A DNA stretch of 64,000 nt from Nocardiopsis sp. FIRDI 009 (GTDB taxonomy: Bacteria; Actinomycetota; Actinomycetes; Streptosporangiales; Streptosporangiaceae): the NCBI RefSeq assembly GCF_003386285.1, contig NZ_QPNC01000010.1:26661-90660 (forward strand), given 5' to 3'. A model generated the notes under the pieces. It had not been told where the DNA came from and did not search any database. It saw only the letters and a program-made list of their open reading frames with translations. Shown one piece after another: positions 44,086 through 52,801 of the stretch; position 1 is the first letter of the stretch, and each line of letters opens with the position of its first letter. A program made the translations under genes and the position numbers.

Positions 44086-44778
44086 GTGAACACGACCACC
44101 GAAACCCAGTTCTTCGCCCGGCTCGCACGCATCACCCGCGAGAAGGGCCTGGACACCACACCCGGCCCGGTAGAGGACGTGCCCCGGCCGGAACTCCCGG
44201 GCCACCCCGCCTACCACCACAGGCAGCGGGTCAACGCGGCCCTGACCAAGTTCGAGCGCATGACGCCGCCCCGGTACCTGACCGCCTCGACGGAGCACCC
44301 CCGGGTCTGCGACTGGGCCGACCAGGTCGCCGCCGACGTCACGCAGGCGCCGTCCCTCATGCTCTGGGGCGGCACCGGAACCGGCAAGACCCACGCGGCG
44401 TTCGGAGCCGTGCGCAGGATCGCCCTGACCGGCCCCACCCGGTTCGGCTTCCTGGCGACCACCTTCCCGGACCTGTACGCCGCGCTCCGCCCCGGAGCAT
44501 CCGGCGACGAGGAACGCGAACGGCTCATGCGCCGCATGCTGAGCGTGCCCGTGCTGCTCCTGGACGACCTCGGGACCACGAAGTCCTCGCCGTGGACCGA
44601 GGAGACGACGTACCGGATCGTCAACCACCGCTACAACCGCATGCTCCCGGTGATCCTCACCAGCAACGAACCGCCCGCCGCCTTGCCCGAGCTGATGGGC
44701 GACCGGATCGCGTCCCGGCTGATCGAGATGACGACCCGAGTCGAGATGACCGGCGCGGACCGGCGGCTCACCCGATGA
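44086..44778 (+). CDS. DnaC/IstB-like ATPase (helicase loader)
   Basis: 230 residues from the GTG at 44086. AAA+ core with Walker A LWGGTGTGKTHAAFGA, Walker B SVPVLLLDDLGTTKSS and sensor PVILTSNEPP, then an arginine-finger region DRIASRLIEM. Members load the replicative helicase or assist transposases. Its place after the initiator-like gene supports a replication role for the element. Confidence 0.88.
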   Translation: MNTTTETQFFARLARITREKGLDTTPGPVEDVPRPELPGHPAYHHRQRVNAALTKFERMTPPRYLTASTEHPRVCDWADQVAADVTQAPSLMLWGGTGTGKTHAAFGAVRRIALTGPTRFGFLATTFPDLYAALRPGASGDEERERLMRRMLSVPVLLLDDLGTTKSSPWTEETTYRIVNHRYNRMLPVILTSNEPPAALPELMGDRIASRLIEMTTRVEMTGADRRLTR

Positions 44779-44876
44779 GCGCAGCCGCCCGCAACGCACA
44801 AGACGGCCCCGGCCTGTACCGCCAAGCACCGCCGGAGCCGCACCCCGAACCCCGTGAGAGGCAAGGAGTACCTCCC

Positions 44877-45125
44877 ATGATGACCGACCGCGCCAAGCCG
44901 CGCCGGGTGCGTCCGGCCAAGGCTCCCACCGTCCCCGCGCAGCGCTCCCGGGGGTGGCTGACCGTGGACGAGTTCTGCGGGGAGCTGATGATCAGCCGCG
45001 ACACCTTCTACGACTGGCGCAAGAAGGGCCGCGCCCCCAAGTGCGCGAAGCTCCCCAACGGGAGCCTGCGCATCCGCCGCTCGGAGTTCGAGAAGTTCAT
45101 GACCACCGCTGAGGACAACGCCTGA
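44877..45125 (+). CDS. Excisionase (MerR-like HTH)
   Basis: 82 residues from the ATG at 44877, eight bases after AAGGAG; the frame is also open to an ATG at 44775 that overlaps the previous stop, giving 116. The winged-helix domain GWLTVDEFCGELMISRDTFY, DWRKKGRAPKCAKL then RIRRSEFEKFM is the usual AICE excisionase. It directs the integrase toward excision. Its stop overlaps the integrase start (TGATG). Confidence 0.88.
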   Translation: MMTDRAKPRRVRPAKAPTVPAQRSRGWLTVDEFCGELMISRDTFYDWRKKGRAPKCAKLPNGSLRIRRSEFEKFMTTAEDNA

Positions 45126-46564
45126 TGATCGAGTCCGACGACCTGAGCTACAGGGTCGCCGTCTGGAAGGTCACGACCTACAAGGGCACCCGGGGCACGA
45201 CCTACCGGGTGCGCTGGAAGGTCGGCACCGAGGAGTTCAAGGAGCCGTTCAAGAAGAGCGCCCAGGCGGACGCCTTCCGTTCTCAGCTGGTGCAGGCGCA
45301 GAGCCGGGGTGAGGCGTTCAGCCTGTCCAAGGGGCTGCCCGTGAGCATGCTCCGGGAGGAACGGCCGGAGAAGTCCTGGTACGACTTCGCGATCTCCTAC
45401 GTCGACCACAAGTGGCCGGACATCTCCGCCAAGCACCGGGGCAACATCGCGTTCGCCCTGATGATGGCCACGACCGCGCTACTCACCACCGAGCGGGGCA
45501 TGCCCGATCCGGCGCTGCTCCGGGCCGCGCTGAGGCGGTGGGCCTACAGCAAGACCTACCGTGCGGCGGATCGACCGCCCGAGGTGGAGGAGGCGCTGCG
45601 CTGGGTCTCCCAGCACAGCCGCGCGGTCGGGGAGCTGGCGAACCCGAAGGTCGCCGAGGCCGCCGTGCGCGCGGTCACCCGGGACCTGGAGGGCAGGAAG
45701 CTGGTGATCGGCTCCCAGCGGCGCAACCACGGCATCCTCAAGGCCGCGCTGGCCCACGCCGTGAGCGAGGGTCTCCTGGAGCGGAACCCGATCGGGGACC
45801 TGGAGGCCACCACGTCCCGTTCGGTCCACCAGGTCGACCGGCGGTGTGTGGTCAACCCCGAACAGGCCCGGAACCTGCTCGACAAGGTGAGGGAGTACGG
45901 CTACGAGGAGACTGAGCGGCGTCAGGGCATGAAGTCCGGTCCGCGGCTGGTCGCGTTCTTCGGGTCGATGTACTACGCGGCGCTCCGGCCTGAGGAGGCG
46001 GTGAACCTGCGCAAGCACAACCTGTCCCTGCCCGCTCCCCGCACCGACACGACCGGTGCCAAGGTCTACGACTGGGGCGAGATCTACGTGGAGGAGGTCA
46101 CCCCCGACGCCCGGCCCGAGTTCACCAACGACGGCACCAGCCGCGACACCCGGCGCGGACCGAAGCAGCGCGAGGCCGGGGAGGTCCGGCCGGTCCCCTG
46201 TCCGCCGGAGCTGACCCGGCTGTTCTGGGAGCACCTGGAGGTGTTCGGCACCGACCCCGAGGGGCGGCTGTTCACCGGAGTGCGCGGCGGACCGCTGGCG
46301 ACGATCACCTACCGGCGCGCGTGGGCGTGGACCCGCGAGGAGGTGCTGAGCGAGGCTGAGACGCGTTCTCCGCTCGCGAGGCGTCCGTACGACCTCCGGC
46401 ACACCTGCGTGTCCACGTGGCTCAACGCGGGCGTCTCCGAGACGCTCGTGGCCCAGTGGGCGGGGCACAGCGTGGCCGTGCTCAAGAAGATCTACGCGAA
46501 GTGTCTCGTCGGGGAGGAGGACCGGGCCAAGCGCCAGATCGAGGAGGCCCTGCGCCGCTCCTGA
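45125..46564 (+). CDS. int: Tyrosine site-specific integrase
   Basis: 479 residues. An N-terminal arm-binding part and a SAM-like core-binding part (about 70-230) precede the catalytic domain. Catalytic residues are visible: Arg in YYAALRPEEA (near 287), Arg and His in YDLRHTCVSTWLNAG (near 425), His in WAGHS and the nucleophilic Tyr in KKIYAKCL (near 457). It lies against attR, as usual for elements integrated in tRNA genes. Confidence 0.94.
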   Translation: MIESDDLSYRVAVWKVTTYKGTRGTTYRVRWKVGTEEFKEPFKKSAQADAFRSQLVQAQSRGEAFSLSKGLPVSMLREERPEKSWYDFAISYVDHKWPDISAKHRGNIAFALMMATTALLTTERGMPDPALLRAALRRWAYSKTYRAADRPPEVEEALRWVSQHSRAVGELANPKVAEAAVRAVTRDLEGRKLVIGSQRRNHGILKAALAHAVSEGLLERNPIGDLEATTSRSVHQVDRRCVVNPEQARNLLDKVREYGYEETERRQGMKSGPRLVAFFGSMYYAALRPEEAVNLRKHNLSLPAPRTDTTGAKVYDWGEIYVEEVTPDARPEFTNDGTSRDTRRGPKQREAGEVRPVPCPPELTRLFWEHLEVFGTDPEGRLFTGVRGGPLATITYRRAWAWTREEVLSEAETRSPLARRPYDLRHTCVSTWLNAGVSETLVAQWAGHSVAVLKKIYAKCLVGEEDRAKRQIEEALRRS

Positions 46565-46568
46565 ACGT

Positions 46569-46600
46569 GGCCGCGCATTGGCCGCAGGCACCCACCAAGA
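46569..46600 (+). repeat. Right arm-site candidate for the integrase
   Basis: GGCCGCGCATTGGCCGC at 46569-46585 and CCCACCAAGA at 46591-46600 repeat the motifs found inside the left end. Confidence 0.5.
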
Positions 46601-46639
46601 GCCGCCACGGACCACCGACAACCACCGACACAACAAAGC

Positions 46640-46677
46640 GCCCCGCTGCCTGTCTTCCCAGGTGGCGGGGCGTTTTC
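46640..46677. terminator. Terminator between int and attR
   Basis: CGCCCCGC (46640-46647) and GCGGGGCG (46666-46673), with an inner CCTG/CAGG stem, then TTTT on the plus strand. Read on the minus strand the hairpin is followed by CTTTGTTGT, so it can also end the tRNA-Phe transcript. Confidence 0.75.
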
Positions 46678-46691
46678 GCATGTCTGCGCCA

Positions 46692-46735
46692 GGTGGCTAG
46701 GGGCGGGGTCGAACCGCCGACCTTCCGCTTTTCAG
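46692..46735 (-). repeat. attR within intact tRNA-Phe
   Basis: The second copy of the 44-bp direct repeat. It forms the 3' half of the functional tRNA-Phe gene. Confidence 0.93.
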
Positions 46736-46767
46736 GCGGACGCTCGTACCAACTGAGCTACCTAGCC
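46694..46767 (-). tRNA. tRNA-Phe (GAA)
   Basis: Acceptor GGCTAGG / CCTAGCC, anticodon loop CTGAAAA giving GAA, T-loop GGTTCGACCC, discriminator A. 74 nt. It is the integration target, kept intact by the element. Confidence 0.96.
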
Positions 46768-46795
46768 ATGCGCGTCGATCACTCGACGGCATCTG

Positions 46796-46870
46796 CGGTC
46801 CTGACGGGATTTGAACCCGCGGCCTCCACCTTGACAGGGTGGCGAGCACTCCTAACTGCTCCACAGGACC
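46796..46870 (-). tRNA. tRNA-Asp (GTC), copy 2
   Basis: Identical over its whole length to the gene at 23,663-23,737: acceptor GGTCCTG / CAGGACC, anticodon GTC. Middle gene of the Glu-Asp-Phe cluster. Confidence 0.96.
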
Positions 46871-46961
46871 TTGTTCGGTTGTCACGCCGGGTCGAAAACC
46901 CCCGGCGCGTTGCTGCGGTACTCATTCTGCCAGATGTCCGGCAGTGCTCCGACCGCGTCGT

Positions 46962-47034
46962 ACCCCCAACGGGATTCGAACCCGCGCTACCGCCTTGAAA
47001 GGGCGGCGTCCTAGGCCGCTAGACGATGGGGGCC
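46962..47034 (-). tRNA. tRNA-Glu (TTC)
   Basis: Acceptor GCCCCCA pairs with TGGGGGT (G-U at position 1), anticodon loop CTTTCAA giving TTC, T-loop GGTTCGAATCC. First gene of the leftward cluster. Confidence 0.95.
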
Positions 47035-47122
47035 CGTGTGACAGGTCAAGCATAGGGGAGATTCCCACCAACTCCAAAGCGATTCACCCGTCCTTCGCGG
47101 ACGCCCTCCACCTGCGGGAACG

Positions 47123-48679
47123 TCACCCCCCGGACGGAACCGCCGACGCGTCGACCTCCTCCTCCGGCTCCCGGCCCGCGTCCCCCACCGGACGGTCGGG
47201 GTCGGGCTCGATGTGCCGTTCGACCTGCGCGGACGTCAGCCCGATCCCCCCGAGGTCGATGTCGTCGCGCGCCTGGAGGCGCCCGGTCTCCGCGTCCAGG
47301 TACAGCACGGACGCCTGGTACGGGATCGGCCGACCGGCGGAGTGATCAAGGCCACCCAACCCGGCGCCGCCCGTGGAGCCCTGCACCAGGAACCGCGTGC
47401 CCTCGACGCCGAGCCGCGTGGACCGCTGGTGCTCGTCCCCGGTGAGGACGAGGGGCACCACCCCGTCGAACGCCCGCGCCTGCGTGCGTGTGTGCAGAAC
47501 GGCCACGTCCACCTCCACACCGGAGTCGGCCACCGACGCCGCCTGCTCCTCGCCCAGTTCGGCGACCTCCGAGGCGGTCGGGTTGAGCCGGGTCGCGTCC
47601 GGGGTGAACCGCGGGTCACCCGCACCGTAGAAGGTCAGGCCCGCCACCTCCCGGACCTCCCCGTCGAGCACCACGGCGTTCGGCTGCGCCGCCACCGCCC
47701 GCTGGGTACCCATGGAGTCGTGCCGCCCGCGCACCCACACGTAGGGCACCTCCAGATCGGCGATCTCGTCCGCGAAGGCGTCCTCCGCCGCGCTCCCCCG
47801 GTCGGTCAGATCCCCGGAGTCCACGATCACGTCGACCCCGTACTGGTCCGCGAGGGTGCCGATGATGGTCCACGACGCCGGGTTGAGGTGGATGTCGGAC
47901 ACGTGCAGCACGCGGATGACCGACTCGTCCTCCTCGTACACGGGCAGCGTCGAGGTCGCCTCGTAGAGCATCGACACGTTGCCCACCAGCCCGGCGAGCT
48001 GCTCCTGGTACTGCGTGAACCGGCTCACGACGTCCTCGGCGCTGCCCACCACCTGCGGCGCCCCCGCGATGAGCCCCGTGTACCGGGGTTCAGCGATCGC
48101 GCTCGGGTTGAACGTGGCCGCGGCGAGCGCCCCGGACGCCGCGAGCACCGTCAGCGACGTGGCCGCGCTGCCCACCGCCCGCCACACGTTCCGGAACAGC
48201 ACCAGCCCCGTCACCAGCGAGCCCAGGCCCGCGGCCAGCACACCCCGGACCAGCAGCGCGGTCACCCCGGCGCGCAGGTCCTCACCGATGCCCGCGGCCA
48301 TGCGGTTGATGGACTCGGGATCGGCGAACATCTCCTCGGCCGCGGACAGCCGGATGTCGGAGATCGTCGCCTCCAGCCGCAGCGGGGCCCGGTGGGTGTC
48401 GAAGGCGAGCTGCCCGAAGGGGGCGACGTCGACGACCGTCTCACCGTGCCACTGGGGCACCAGACTGAACGTGACGTCGGCCGGGCCGATCGGGGTGACG
48501 ACCTGCCCGCCGAGGGCCAGCCCCAGCCACCCGCCGACGAGCCCCGCCACGACGACGCACGTCCAACGCCACGCGCGTCCGGCTCGCACGCGGTCCAAGG
48601 CTTCGCGGTAGTCGTACGCGCGGATCGCTCCCCAAGACAACACTCCCCCATGATGCCGCCACCGGTGACCGTTCCCCAT
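47123..48679 (-). CDS. Membrane-anchored metallophosphoesterase
   Basis: 518 residues from the ATG at 48679, which has GGGAGGAAAG directly upstream. Hydrophobic helices lie near residues 35-60, 145-170 and 178-200. A calcineurin-like phosphoesterase domain follows: RVLHVSDIHLNPAS (metal ligands D, H), VDVIVDSGDLTDRG, VRGRHDSMGT and, near the end, LTGDEHQRSTRLG. The usual GNHD reads RGRHD here. Substrate unknown; the catalytic domain may face outside. Upstream of the tRNA cluster on the same strand. Confidence 0.9.
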   Translation of the reverse strand: MGNGHRWRHHGGVLSWGAIRAYDYREALDRVRAGRAWRWTCVVVAGLVGGWLGLALGGQVVTPIGPADVTFSLVPQWHGETVVDVAPFGQLAFDTHRAPLRLEATISDIRLSAAEEMFADPESINRMAAGIGEDLRAGVTALLVRGVLAAGLGSLVTGLVLFRNVWRAVGSAATSLTVLAASGALAAATFNPSAIAEPRYTGLIAGAPQVVGSAEDVVSRFTQYQEQLAGLVGNVSMLYEATSTLPVYEEDESVIRVLHVSDIHLNPASWTIIGTLADQYGVDVIVDSGDLTDRGSAAEDAFADEIADLEVPYVWVRGRHDSMGTQRAVAAQPNAVVLDGEVREVAGLTFYGAGDPRFTPDATRLNPTASEVAELGEEQAASVADSGVEVDVAVLHTRTQARAFDGVVPLVLTGDEHQRSTRLGVEGTRFLVQGSTGGAGLGGLDHSAGRPIPYQASVLYLDAETGRLQARDDIDLGGIGLTSAQVERHIEPDPDRPVGDAGREPEEEVDASAVPSGG

Positions 48680-48747
48680 CTTTCCTCCCGTCCAGAGTGT
48701 TATGTCTCCTCCGGTTCCCTTCCGACCCCCCGCACCCAGGCAGCACA

Positions 48748-49098
48748 ATGACTGGTGTGGTGGAACTGACGCGCGCGCAATTCGAGGAACTGGTCGCGGA
48801 CGCCCTGGACGAGATCCCCCCTCACCTGGCGCGACTCATGGACAACGTGGTGATCACGGTCGAGGACGAGTCGCCGGACGGCCTGCTCGGGCTGTACGAG
48901 GGCGTTCCGCTGACCGAGCGGGGCGACACCTACTTCGGGGTGCTGCCGGACCGGATCCTCATCTACCGGCGCGACATCTGCGCGATCTGCGAGACTCCGG
49001 AGGAGGTCGTGGAGGAGGTCCGTGTCACCGTCGTCCACGAGATCGCCCACCATTTCGGCATCGACGACGAGCGGCTCGGCGAGCTCGGGTGGGGCTGA
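48748..49098 (+). CDS. Zincin-like metallopeptidase family protein
   Basis: 116 residues (PF06262-like). The zinc-site motif VVHEIAHHFGIDDERLGELG contains HExxH with the downstream Asp typical of the family. N-terminus ELTRAQFEELVADALDEIPP is also characteristic. Members are small minimal gluzincin-like proteins of unknown physiological substrate. Confidence 0.92.
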   Translation: MTGVVELTRAQFEELVADALDEIPPHLARLMDNVVITVEDESPDGLLGLYEGVPLTERGDTYFGVLPDRILIYRRDICAICETPEEVVEEVRVTVVHEIAHHFGIDDERLGELGWG

Positions 49099-49409
49099 AC
49101 GTTTCCGGAGCGACAAAGGGGACGAAGGTCCTTTTCACTGCCGGAGGCACCCAATTCGGACCTCACGGGCGGCCCGGAATTCCGGCTCGCCTCCGACACT
49201 CCCGCGCACCCGCCCCCGAGCTGCGACGACGATGCGCCTCGGACGCGCCGGGGCACGATCGAACACGTGGGAAAACCTTAACCCAGCGCAACGAATCAGA
49301 CACGAAATCCCCAAAACGGCTTGCGGGGAGACCCCCATGTCAGGAACGGTTGGTCATCGGGACGCGACACAGCGTGAATTCAACCCTGTAAAAAACGAGG
49401 GAGTGCCGG
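49099..49409. other. Gene-free stretch before the MFS gene
   Basis: About 310 bases, with an AT-richer part at 49,265-49,400 likely to hold the MFS promoter. A 34-codon frame at 49,337 overlaps the MFS start but has no support beyond a G-rich upstream stretch. Confidence 0.45.
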
Positions 49410-50714
49410 GTGTCGAATCCGAGCCTCGACAAATCGCCTGACGACGGGGACCACGAACCCCCCAGCCACCCGACCGAGACCTGGCGGAACAGCTATCGCG
49501 AGGTTATGAGCATCGGCGAGTTCCGCTCCATCTGGCTCGCCCACGCCCTCTCGATGGTCGGCGCCAACGTGCTGAACATCGCCACCAGCATCCTCGTCTA
49601 CCAGCTCACCGGATCCGCGTTCGCGACCGGCGTCACGCTCGCGGTCACCTTCCTGCCCCCGTTCATCGCCGGACCCCTGCTGTCCGGGCTCGCCGACCTC
49701 TTCCCCCGCCGCCAGGTCATGGTGGTGTGCGACCTGCTCCGCGCCCTGGTCGTCCTCCTCATCGCCGTTCCGGGCATGCCGGTCTGGGCGATCTGGGCGC
49801 TACTGTTCTGCTCGGTCCTGCCGTCGATCCCGTTCGCCGCCGCCCGCGCGGCGCTCATGACCGAGATCGTCCAGGGCGAGCGCTACGTGGCCAGCACGGC
49901 CATCATCCAGCTCACCTCACAGGTCGGGATGCTGACCGGCCTCGTCGCGGGCGGCGTCGTCGTCGGGTTCATCGGTCCGCACATCGCCGTGGCCGCCAAC
50001 GGCGCCGTCTTCGTGCTGTCCGCGCTCATCGTGCTGGCCGGTGTCCGCGCCCGGCCCGCGGCCCGTTCCGCCGAGGAGGACCGCCCGGGCTTCCTCGCGA
50101 TGACCCGGGACGGCGCCAAGCTCGTCTTCGGCGACTCCCGTCTGCGCACCCTCGCGCTGCTCGCATGGCTCGCCGGCCTGTACTCGATCCCGTACGGCCT
50201 CGCCAAACCGATGGCCGCCGAGATCGGCGCGGGGGACGCCGCGACCGGTTTCATCATGGCGGGCTCCTCGGTCGGGGCGCTGATCGGCGGCCTCGTCCTC
50301 ACCCGGCTGATCCCGCCGCCCACCCGGATGCGGCTGCTCGGCCCCCTGGCGGTGCTCACCTCGGTGCCGCTGCTGCTGTGGCTGTTCCACCCGCCGCTGT
50401 GGCTGATGGTCGCCGCGCTCGCCCTGGTGGGGGTCGCCGGTTCCTACCAGTTCGTCGCCAACGCGGCGTTCGTCCTGTGCGTGCCCAAGGAGGGGCGGGC
50501 CCTGGCCTTCGGCCTGGTCGCGGCCGGGCTCCAGGTCGCCCAGGGCGTGGGCATCCTCGTCGCCGGGTTCTTCGCGGAGTTCGTCAGCACCGGCAGCGTC
50601 ATCGTGGTGGCCGGTGTGCTGGGAATCGTGGCCGCCGCCTTCCTCTCCGTCCCGTGGGCCCGGGCGGTCGGTCCCACGATCGAGCGGATGAACGAGACCG
50701 AGCAGGCCCACTGA
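49410..50714 (+). CDS. MFS transporter
   Basis: 434 residues from a GTG at 49410 with GAGGGAG upstream; about twelve membrane helices. Similar to the MFS_3/enterobactin-exporter-like group: FRSIWLAHALSMVGANVLNI, GLADLFPRRQVMVVCDLLRA (the loop 2-3 signature) and VPKEGRALAFGLVAAGLQVA. Substrate not determined; single gene. Confidence 0.92.
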   Translation: MSNPSLDKSPDDGDHEPPSHPTETWRNSYREVMSIGEFRSIWLAHALSMVGANVLNIATSILVYQLTGSAFATGVTLAVTFLPPFIAGPLLSGLADLFPRRQVMVVCDLLRALVVLLIAVPGMPVWAIWALLFCSVLPSIPFAAARAALMTEIVQGERYVASTAIIQLTSQVGMLTGLVAGGVVVGFIGPHIAVAANGAVFVLSALIVLAGVRARPAARSAEEDRPGFLAMTRDGAKLVFGDSRLRTLALLAWLAGLYSIPYGLAKPMAAEIGAGDAATGFIMAGSSVGALIGGLVLTRLIPPPTRMRLLGPLAVLTSVPLLLWLFHPPLWLMVAALALVGVAGSYQFVANAAFVLCVPKEGRALAFGLVAAGLQVAQGVGILVAGFFAEFVSTGSVIVVAGVLGIVAAAFLSVPWARAVGPTIERMNETEQAH

Positions 50715-50880
50715 CCCCGTCCCCGCCCTCGGCGGGGTGGCGGCACAGGGCCGCCCGGTCGGCCGCGCCGACAGCCCGGCGCCCGCGCCGAGGGCGCGGC
50801 GGCGCTCCCCGGGTCGACTGACCCGCGGGTGACGTCGCCCTTGACAACCGGGGCCCGCACGCAGGAGGGTCGGTGCGCCG

Positions 50881-51342
50881 GTGACGAGACCCACGGGACA
50901 GGGGTGCGGTGTGAGCGGTGATCTTGACCTGACGGTGGCGCGGAAGGTACTGGAGGCCCAGCCCTTCAGCGTCCTGCTCGGCGCCCGGCTGACCGCCTTC
51001 GACGGCGAGGGTGCGACGCTGGAGCTGGACATCCGGGACGACCTCCGCCAGCAGCACGGGTTCGTGCACGGCGGGGTGCTGAGCTACGCGGCGGACAACG
51101 CGATCACGTTCGCGGCGGGCGCCGCGGTCGGCGCGCAGGTCGTGACCGCCGGATTCACCATCGACTACCTGCGGCCCGCCCAGGGCGACCTGCTGCGGGC
51201 CCGCGCGCGGATCGTCCGGGCCGGTCGCACCCGCGTGGTGTGCCGCTGCGACCTGTCCACCGTGGACGCCGAGGGGGCGGAGACCCCGTGCGCCGTGGCG
51301 CAGGGGACGGTCTCGGTGCTGGAGGATCAGAACAGCGCCTGA
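50881..51342 (+). CDS. PaaI-type hotdog thioesterase
   Basis: 153 residues from the GTG at 50881 (a GTG ten codons later is possible). Hotdog fold with LRQQHGFVHGGVLSYAADNA, the HGG active-site segment with the catalytic acidic residue, then GFTIDYLRPAQGDLLRARAR. Hydrolyses aromatic or short acyl-CoA esters in characterised relatives. Confidence 0.92.
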   Translation: MTRPTGQGCGVSGDLDLTVARKVLEAQPFSVLLGARLTAFDGEGATLELDIRDDLRQQHGFVHGGVLSYAADNAITFAAGAAVGAQVVTAGFTIDYLRPAQGDLLRARARIVRAGRTRVVCRCDLSTVDAEGAETPCAVAQGTVSVLEDQNSA

Positions 51343-51357
51343 GCCGCGGCGCCCGCC

Positions 51358-52134
51358 TCACACCCCGGTGGCGCGGACCGGTTCCAGCCGGGGCCGCTTG
51401 GCGGTGCGGCCGTCACCCGACGAGCGTCCGCGCAGCCGACGCAGCAGCCAGGGGCCGAGGAACGCGGCGACCCAGGCCAGTTCGGTTCCGGCGCGCCGCC
51501 AGGGCGGCAGGGGGGCGAGCGGGGGCAGCGGATCGGCCCAGGAGGCGTCGCACCCCGGGACGCCGAGCGCGTGCGCGACCGCCGCCGCGATCCGGGCGTG
51601 TCCCAGCGGTGCGGCGTGGAGGCGGTCTGCGCTCCACAGCCGGGGGTCGGTGGTCACCGGGTGCGGGAAGGTGTCGACCAGCACGGCGCCGTGGCGGCGG
51701 GCCATGACACGAATCCGGTCGTTGAGGTCCAGCACGCGCGGCCGCAGCCGCCGCGCCAGCGGGGCGATCCGGGCGATGTCGGGGAAGGTGAAGGTCACCG
51801 TGGTCGCGCCGGAGGCGGTGAACGCGGCCAGCATCGCGTCCAGGTCGGCGGACACGGCGTCCGCGTCGTAGCCCGGGCGGACCAGGTCGTTCATGCCGGC
51901 CATGACGGTCACCAGGTCGGGTTCGAGGGCGAGCGCCGGGGCCAGCTGCTCGGCGCGGACCTGCCCGGCCAGGCGCCCGCGCACGGCGAGGTTGGCGTAG
52001 ACCAACCCGTGTTCGTGGGCGGCGAGCGTCTCGGCGAGGCGGTCGGCCCACCCCCGGTAGCCCGACTCCTCGTCGCCGTCGCCCAGCCCCTCGCTCTGAC
52101 TGTCGCCGACCGCGACGTAGCGCGCGTACCCCAC
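51358..52134 (-). CDS. SGNH/GDSL hydrolase
   Basis: 258 residues from a GTG at 52134. Block I YVAVGDSQSEGLGDG with the nucleophile Ser, block II NLAVRGRLAGQV (Gly), block III VMAGMNDL (Asn) and block V DRLHAAPLGHARIA (Asp/His) are present. The C-terminus has a hydrophobic segment near 215-235 followed by a basic tail, so it may be membrane-attached. The stop of the PadR gene lies six bases upstream, suggesting a shared operon. Confidence 0.92.
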   Translation of the reverse strand: MGYARYVAVGDSQSEGLGDGDEESGYRGWADRLAETLAAHEHGLVYANLAVRGRLAGQVRAEQLAPALALEPDLVTVMAGMNDLVRPGYDADAVSADLDAMLAAFTASGATTVTFTFPDIARIAPLARRLRPRVLDLNDRIRVMARRHGAVLVDTFPHPVTTDPRLWSADRLHAAPLGHARIAAAVAHALGVPGCDASWADPLPPLAPLPPWRRAGTELAWVAAFLGPWLLRRLRGRSSGDGRTAKRPRLEPVRATGV

Positions 52135-52140
52135 CCGGTC

Positions 52141-52737
52141 TCACCCCCGGTCGGCGCCGGGCTCGGCACCGGTGTCGGCGCGGGCGGACGCACGGCGGTC
52201 GAGGACGGCCAGGACCCGCTCGCCCCAGCGCAGGTTCTCCCTCTCGAACTCCAGACCGCGCATGAGCGTCAGGTAGGGGCCGACCCGCTCGGCGCGGGCC
52301 AGGTGCTCCTCCTCGCTCCGCCCGTCCAGGAGCCGGTCGCGCAGCCGCTCGTAGCGGGCGATCTTCGCGCGCGCCCACGCGGTCCGCTCCTCGACCGAGC
52401 CCCGGACCGCGTCGGCGTCGCCGACGTCGGCCGCCTGCACCTGGACCAGGAGTTCCTCGCGCACCGCGCCCGGTTTCGGGGGCGTGGCGGTGAACTCGCG
52501 CAGCGCCCGGCGTCCGGCGTCGGTGAGGGAGAACAGCCGCTTGTTCGGGCGCTTCTCCTGGTGCACGACACGGGCCCGGACCAGGCCCTCGGCCTCCATG
52601 CGGTCCAGTTCCCGGTAGAGCTGCTGGGGCGTGGCCGTCCAGAAGTTGGCCACCGAGGCGTCGAAGCCCTTGGCCAGGTCGTATCCGGACGCCTCCCCCT
52701 CCAGGAGCGCGGCCATCACCGCGTTGCGCAACGCCAT
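52141..52737 (-). CDS. PadR-family regulator
   Basis: 198 residues. N-terminal winged helix: MALRNAVMAALLEGEASGYD, LAKGFDASVANFWTATPQQL, YRELDRMEAEGLVRARVV, and the C-terminal four-helix Vir_act_alpha_C-type dimerisation part (WARAKIARYERLRDRLL). Probably autoregulates and controls the SGNH hydrolase; a short palindrome lies just before its start. Confidence 0.92.
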   Translation of the reverse strand: MALRNAVMAALLEGEASGYDLAKGFDASVANFWTATPQQLYRELDRMEAEGLVRARVVHQEKRPNKRLFSLTDAGRRALREFTATPPKPGAVREELLVQVQAADVGDADAVRGSVEERTAWARAKIARYERLRDRLLDGRSEEEHLARAERVGPYLTLMRGLEFERENLRWGERVLAVLDRRASARADTGAEPGADRG

Positions 52738-52746
52738 GAACCGGAG

Positions 52747-52759
52747 TCAACCAAGTTGA
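52747..52759. promoter_or_regulatory. Candidate PadR operator
   Basis: TCAACCAAGTTGA, a palindrome (TCAAC-CAA-GTTGA) followed by an AT-rich stretch, nine bases upstream of the PadR gene start. Confidence 0.45.
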
Positions 52760-52801
52760 TTAGTCAATTTCAAGACTGGACAACTATGTGAATACACCCG
52801 C

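Larger units (their letters stand above)
32454..46735. mobile_element. Actinomycete integrative and conjugative element (AICE) in tRNA-Phe
   Basis: About 14.2 kb bounded by a 44-bp direct repeat that is the 3' part of tRNA-Phe (anticodon loop to just past the 3' end). It has the pSAM2-like gene set: integrase and excisionase beside the intact tRNA, replication genes, small spread proteins, an FtsK-like double-stranded DNA translocase and a GntR repressor. No relaxase or type IV secretion genes are present, as expected for this class, which transfers double-stranded DNA by the translocase alone. Cargo at the left end is purC with a small partner and an OLD-like gene. All core genes appear intact, so it may be mobile. 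Confidence 0.92.

Noticed and set aside
23663..46870. Identical tRNA-Asp genes 23 kb apart as ends of a second integrated element
   Set aside because: The identity covers only the tRNA and a few flanking bases, both copies are complete, and the DNA between is ordinary chromosome plus the tRNA-Phe element. Simple tRNA paralogy explains it.
49337..49441. 34-codon frame overlapping the MFS start as a leader peptide
   Set aside because: Only a G-rich upstream stretch supports it; no regulatory codon run or hairpin is seen.
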